Source: Persicaria tinctoria (Eukaryota > Streptophyta > Magnoliopsida > Caryophyllales > Polygonaceae). From it: a DNA stretch of 64,000 nt. The notes under the pieces were generated by a model. That model made no database searches, was not told the DNA's origin, and saw nothing but the letters and a program-made list of their open reading frames with translations. Position 1 is the first letter of the stretch; each line of letters opens with the position of its first letter. Shown piece by piece: positions 59,470 to 64,000 of this stretch. A program made the position numbers and the translations under genes. Location of the stretch: positions 57,313,688 through 57,377,687 of the forward strand of contig JBANSL010000013.1 in NCBI GenBank assembly GCA_037127255.1. Reading direction: 5' to 3'.

Positions 59470-60405
59470 TGGAAATTTCACGAGGTACCTCCGAGGTAAG
59501 AGCTAATTCACGAGGTATACAAATGTTTGATATATTCCACGTGGTACCCCTCAGTTTATATTTTTTTCTATCCTATGCCCTTTTTAGTTAACTTTAACGG
59601 TGACTATAGTTAATTTCTTAAAAAAATTAGAAAGATAAAAAAAAGGAAGAACTTTTGCAACCTCCCCTCTTCAACCCTTATCCTGAGAAGAAAAAGGACG
59701 ACTTTGATAGGTTATTTCTACGATGCCATTCCTATTTCCCCACTGCTGGTGGTCGACATGAATGGGAAAAGGTTGGGAGAAGGTTGGGAGCGTTCTCCAT
59801 GGTCGGGGCTCGGAAGAAACCATCTCCGAGAACTTCTTTTGCAATTGCACCGACAACTGATTAATTGAATGTTGCAGCCAATCCAAATCGATCTAAAAAG
59901 GTCCCAATTGGAGCAAAATTCCAAAACCATTGAATAGCCGGAAACATAAATTGTAATAGCAAGTGGAGTTAATGGGTTGAAACATAAATTGTACATAGCA
60001 ACAGGAGTTAATGGGTTGAAGAGTTGAAGATGTCGTTTCTTGAGAGGTCTCGGGGATGTGTTCATTGTTTGTGCCTTCAACCCTCTATTTATTAAACTCA
60101 GGAATGGAGTCTTTAGAATCGCCTCTATTTGCTAACCTGAGAATGAAGGCTTTTTATTACTGCGCCCTTGCCTTCTTTCTTCTGCAAGAGGAGATGGGAG
60201 GTTGAAGAAAAGGCAGAGGGGAGGTTACAAAGGCCAAAATCTCTTTTTTTTTTTTTTAGAAACTAACGGTGACCTCCGTTAAATTTAAGTGAGAAGGTCA
60301 CGAGGCGGAAAATAGTATGAACTGAGGGGTACCGGGTGAAATATGTCAAACAGTTGTATACCCTATGAATTAGCTCTACCTTAGGGGTACCTTATGAAAT
60401 TTCCG
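59470..60405. mobile_element. MULE-type element with roughly 95-bp terminal inverted repeats
   Basis: A perfect 9-bp duplication, TAATATTAA, flanks it at 59461-59469 and 60406-60414. The ends are inverted repeats of about 95 bp. The left starts TGGAAATTTCACGAGGTACC. The right, in reverse complement, starts CGGAAATTTCATAAGGTACC. The interior (about 59640-60250) has an imperfect duplication containing GGAGTTAATGGGTTGAA and no transposase. Frames there (for example 60080-59718 minus) match nothing I know. Confidence 0.9.
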
Positions 60406-60529
60406 TAATATTAATTTGGGTTAGAATAGTTGATGTATACATATCTCAAGAACAACCACGTGCAAGAAAGTTATTACTTCATGGCAACAGACAAAACTTA
60501 TGGAACTAAGTAAACTATTTAAAAGGACT

Positions 60530-61030
60530 TATCTAAAGTGTACGTACGTAGGAAATGGGAAAATTTGTCATAAAAAAAAGATGGGAAAACTATCAAGTTT
60601 TGGGAGGATAACTGCTTGAAGTCCTTCTTATTGAGAAAATTAGCTTGAATAGTGCAATTGATTTAACAAATAAGTGTAGAAGTATATAAACATCGATAAG
60701 ACTTAGAACGCTTTCTAGGACATAATGTACCGACAACCTAATATAAATAGGCGATTCTCCACATCAAGGGCGATGAAAATACTCTCAAACCAAACTGACC
60801 TACACACTTGTAATTTTGATTGGATTTTGGGGATTGATACTTACTCTAAAGTTAATAACTTCATTTGAAATTTACAAAATGACCTTCCAACAAGTGTTAA
60901 GATTACGGACAAATGTGTGAATGCTATGTCTCTTTAAATGTGCTCTTTGTGGCCATAGTGAACACTCATCTCATATTTTTGTAAAATGCCCATATACCAT
61001 AAGAAATATTGAAAAGATTGATTAAAATTA
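60530..61030 (+). mobile_element. L1 LINE fragment (zinc-finger reverse-transcriptase region)
   Basis: Reading through stops and shifts, the plus strand shows IKFWEDNCLKS (about 60592-60624) and CALCGHSEHSSHIFVKCPYT (about 60942-61001). The latter is the CxxCG...H...CP pattern of the LINE zf-RVT region. No reverse transcriptase precedes it, so it is an old fragment. Confidence 0.6.
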
Positions 61031-61203
61031 GCCATATTTAAACTCAATGACATAATAAACTAGATACCAAAAGAAATACTGGTAGAATAAAGAGACAAGT
61101 TGAGCATAAATGATAACAAGTGGTGGTGTATCTAGCATCAAAAAAAATAATACTGTTTTTAAAGCAAACAAATGTTATGTCAACTAACAAGTTAGATATG
61201 CAT

Positions 61204-61558
61204 GGTTCTGCTAGTCGGAGTCGAGACTAGTTGGGATCGAGGTGGTGTGTACGGGGCGACTTCGTGATTGAGAAGGAGCTTCCTGGAGGTTCGTCTATTG
61301 TCCATAGGGATTCTTGATGTATCGTTAGCCAATAGTGTTGTTTCATGATGGTGTTTGACTCCGTTTGTAGTCTACGTCCCCAACTTGCTAGAATTAGTTT
61401 TGCCTAGATTCGTCTTTTGTTGAGTGCGTGTCACTTGTTGTATTGCACCTTTTTTGTCTTCTGATGTATGTAACGACGATCTTTCGTCCACCGACTTGTC
61501 GGCCATCCAGATTCAGGTATATTTGATCTCGAATTCTTACTTAATAAAAGAAAAAAAA
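61204..61558 (+). mobile_element. LINE 3'-end (or SINE-like) insertion
   Basis: A perfect 14-bp duplication, AGTTAGATATGCAT, flanks it at 61190-61203 and 61559-61572. The insert ends AATAAAAG followed by an A-run. It has no open frame. It is probably a 5'-truncated L1 3' untranslated region. Confidence 0.8.
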
Positions 61559-61572
61559 AGTTAGATATGCAT

Positions 61573-62174
61573 ATCAAACATCACGTACACAAGTGGACAC
61601 ATGTAAACAAAACAAAGAGGGAGCTTGAACTAAGGACAACAACCTAGAAAAAGCAACCCAAGAAAGAAAATGAAAAGACTTCGATGGAATAGGCTTGGAT
61701 CGAATGTCGTCAAAATTAACTTTGATGGGTTCTGTTTGACATAACTTTTCGTCCACTATAAGATTTCTCATTCAAGACTATAAAGGTGATGTGATCCACA
61801 TTGGTGCAAATGAGAGTGGTGATATCTTGCCACTTCAAGTTGATAGCTCTTGCACTTGTATATATAGCCATTGCGACAAGATAGCTTGACCTTGAATCTA
61901 TTCATATCGAATGCAACAACCTCTGCCTCATCAATGCGGTTCTTGAATTCTAAAAATGCCCATGAAAAATCAAGATGAACAATTATGACATTTGCACATG
62001 TTTACAAATGTTAATGGTGTCCCAACTCTGTCACACATCAGTTCATATGCTTGTTTTTTTTTTCCGTCATTTTAAACTTGGTACTCTTGTTCGAAAAATA
62101 TTTTTATATGAAAATAACTTGTCTAACACCTGAATTAACCATATATTTAACGAGAAATGTCGATTAGGTTATAG
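61573..62174. other. Non-coding DNA
   Basis: No supported gene or structured repeat was found. Confidence 0.45.
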
Positions 62175-62453
62175 GGGCAATTTGCAAAATAGCCATGAAA
62201 TATGGCCTAATTTGCGAAATGTCCACGTTTTAGGACAATTTTGTGAAATGTCCTAAATATAAACCCCTTCCCTCTCTCCCACGCACCTTTCTGTCTCCTC
62301 CGCGCTCTCCATCTCCGCACGCTCTCTCTCCCGTCCATCTCTACGAGCTCCCGGCGACGATGACGATTGATGGTGATGGCTCCGGCTTGAGGTACATCTC
62401 CCTTTCTCTCTCCGAATTTTCTGCAGTTCCTCATCCCGCTCCTCATCCCGCGC

Positions 62454-62484
62454 CTTATCAATCGATCGAAGATCGATTGATAAG
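62454..62484. repeat. Perfect 14-bp hairpin
   Basis: CTTATCAATCGATC, loop GAA, GATCGATTGATAAG. A longer copy of the same hairpin with one mismatch occurs at 62941-62973. Confidence 0.85.
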
Positions 62485-62940
62485 TAACTCAATTTTTGCC
62501 TCTGACTGTTTTCCGAAAGAGAGTTTCTTTGAGACCTGATCTGTGTGCGATTGCGAGTCCGCTCAGCAATTCGCCATCCTCCATGTATCAAATCTCTCCC
62601 CCCGTTCATCGATGAGCACAAATCCGCCGCCGGAGGCACGAGGCGTCGAGTGTAGTCGGAGGATGCAGTAATTGACAACTCTTCGTTTAGAGTTGATGGC
62701 ATAAATTTCGACCTCGCGCATGGCTGCTCCCTTGATCTTCGTTTCCAGATTTCCATGGAGGGAGCCAGATCAAGGTGAAGGCGGAGGAGATTGAGTCGTT
62801 CACGATCCCGGTTCGCATTCCTCAACTCCTTCTCCTTTCTCAATTTTTTGTTTCGTTGTCTTATTATAGAGTATTTTTACATCTGTGGTCAGTAGGAGAC
62901 GATGGCGATTGTAAATCTATTATCTGATTATTGAGCATTT

Positions 62941-62973
62941 CCTTATCAATCGATCGAAGATCAATTGATAAGG
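62941..62973. repeat. Second copy of the hairpin, 15-bp arms
   Basis: CCTTATCAATCGATC, loop GAA, GATCAATTGATAAGG. One arm position is mismatched relative to a perfect palindrome. Confidence 0.85.
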
Positions 62974-63296
62974 AAATCGATCTTTGATCGGTGCCTGGAT
63001 TTGAAACTTGAGCTCAGCAGCAGTACTAGTAGCACCGACTAGAGCAATTGAAGACCGGAGGGAGGATAATCAATGGTAGCACAACTCTGTGCTTCAAATG
63101 CAGTTTGGGCTCAATCATGTATAATGTCTTCACTGACACATATCTTCCGATTGGGATTGAGTGCTTTTGCTGGTACTGTGCGGGTGAGATTGTGGGCAGG
63201 GGGTTCAGCATCACTTGGTAAAAAGTCTAAATACCATTCATTTCTTTGTTAATTTGGTTGCTCATAGCTATTTACATATTAAGTAATTGCTAAAAT

Positions 63297-64000
63297 TTGC
63301 TTCATTTTTTGTATTGCGTTGAGAGGGATGTCTATTTGGGAACGGGGATTGTGACGATGTACTTGGCTTGCGGGGAAATGCTTTTGGCTGTAAAGGTGTT
63401 TCGGGAAGTGGAGAATAAGAATGTAGTGAGCTACAACGCCCTTATATCCGGGCTTGTGCAAAATGGGGCTTGTTGTGGTGTTGTGTCTGATGTTTTCAAG
63501 AAGATGTTTGTTTCATCGAGTGAAAGACCAAATTTTGTGACCTTGGTTTCCGTCCTATGTGCTTGTTCTAATGGGGGTAACCTTCAACTTGGAAGGCAGA
63601 TTCATGGGGTTGTGTTTAAGATAGGGCTGGAGTTTGAAACTAAGCTGGGAACTTCACTGGTTGACATGTATTCCAAGTGCAGTTGCTGTCACTGGGCATA
63701 CCATGTATTCCAAGAGCTTAATGGTAATAGGAATCTAATAACATGAAATTCTATGATATCGGGATTTATGTTGAATGGTGAATGTGATATTGCCGCTGAG
63801 CTCTACTCTCAATTGGAAGCTGCAGAGTTTCAACCAGATTCAGCAACATACAATACAATGATCAGTGGGTTTTCACAGCTCGGAAAAGGCATGGAAGCCT
63901 TTCGGTTCTTCACGAAGATGCATTCAGATGGGGTTTCTCCAAGTTTAAAATTTGTCACTAGTCTTTTACCTACATGTTCAGCAATATCTGCCTTGAGCAT
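63297..64000 (+). pseudogene. PPR protein (AT2G02750-like), 5' truncated with a premature stop, runs off the window
   Basis: The frame opens just after a TAA (63291-63293) and has no ATG at its start. It encodes degenerate pentatricopeptide repeats of the PLS type: VVSYNALISGLVQNGACCGV, then GRQIHGVVFKIGLEFETKLG, then TSLVDMYSKCSCCHWAYHVF. At 63744-63746 the conserved Trp of the LITWNSMISGF motif is replaced by TGA. The same frame then stays open to the window end (ATYNTMISGFSQLGKGMEAF). From memory of the family, the closest Arabidopsis protein is AT2G02750, which is intronless and has about 200 more residues before this point. Such proteins bind RNA in mitochondria or plastids. The missing start and the stop argue for a pseudogene. 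Confidence 0.8.

Larger units (their letters stand above)
62175..63290. mobile_element. MULE-like end and GC-rich segment abutting the PPR pseudogene
   Basis: 62175-62245 carries GGGGCAATTTGCAAAATAGC followed by two further TTTG[C/T]GAAATGTCC units. This resembles the ends of the 4689-7079 element. A GC-rich stretch (62270-62840) with gene-like composition follows but has no identifiable domain. A short frame near 63085-63220 reads TLCFKCSLGSIMYN, then a second CxxC, and is unassigned. I could not find the partner end. Confidence 0.4.

Noticed and set aside
62207..62843. 196-codon minus-strand frame
   Set aside because: Composition is Arg/Glu/Ser-rich without a domain, the strand is opposite to the gene-like bias of the segment, and the flanking structure suggests a transposon.

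Overview
This is plant nuclear DNA, most likely from a eudicot. It is AT-rich, its genes carry short GT-AG introns, and most of it is decayed transposable elements. I see no rRNA, tRNA or CRISPR array. The best-supported host genes all lie on the minus strand: a trihelix transcription factor (20068-21249), a three-exon heavy-metal-associated (HMA) protein (29619-30514) and a ten-exon organellar methionyl-tRNA formyltransferase (31711-35386). The start of a broken PPR gene runs off the right edge (63297-64000, plus).

Layout. 1-3634: probable Ty3/gypsy LTR on the minus strand with a Ty1/copia-like LTR inside it. 4689-7079: MULE-like element with a 9-bp target duplication and tandem arrays. 7089-9893: AT-rich DNA with a decayed exon pair. 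9917-14108: two RTE-clade LINE insertions, each flanked by target duplications. 14200-15241: 1-kb retroposon with a 15-bp duplication. 15242-20067: mostly non-coding, with a Harbinger-like MITE. 22000-27400: gene fragments (aldose 1-epimerase piece, duplicated first-exon-like segments, duplicated G-box segments). 28198-28577: hAT-type MITE. 28628-29135: partial duplicate of the formyltransferase gene. 35720-39410: decayed L1 LINE. 39583-41096: long inverted repeat. 41915-42431: second hAT MITE. 42450-48540: AT-rich minisatellite split by a 5.1-kb MULE that itself contains a retrotransposon LTR. 48552-52123: second L1. 52140-52710: degenerate satellite and telomere-like repeats. 52991-57000: hAT transposase gene split by a solo LTR. 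57410-57867: third hAT MITE. 59470-60405: MULE with long terminal inverted repeats. 60530-61572: LINE fragments. 62175-63290: GC-rich element-like segment abutting the PPR pseudogene.

The intact genes do not form a pathway. Formyltransferase makes initiator fMet-tRNA for organelle translation, the trihelix protein is a nuclear regulator, and the HMA protein is a probable metal-binding protein. I found no clearly new biological system. The most unusual points are the nested insertions with readable target duplications, palindromic CTCGATATCGAG arrays in one LTR family, MITEs built from repeated internal words, and several captured or duplicated gene fragments.
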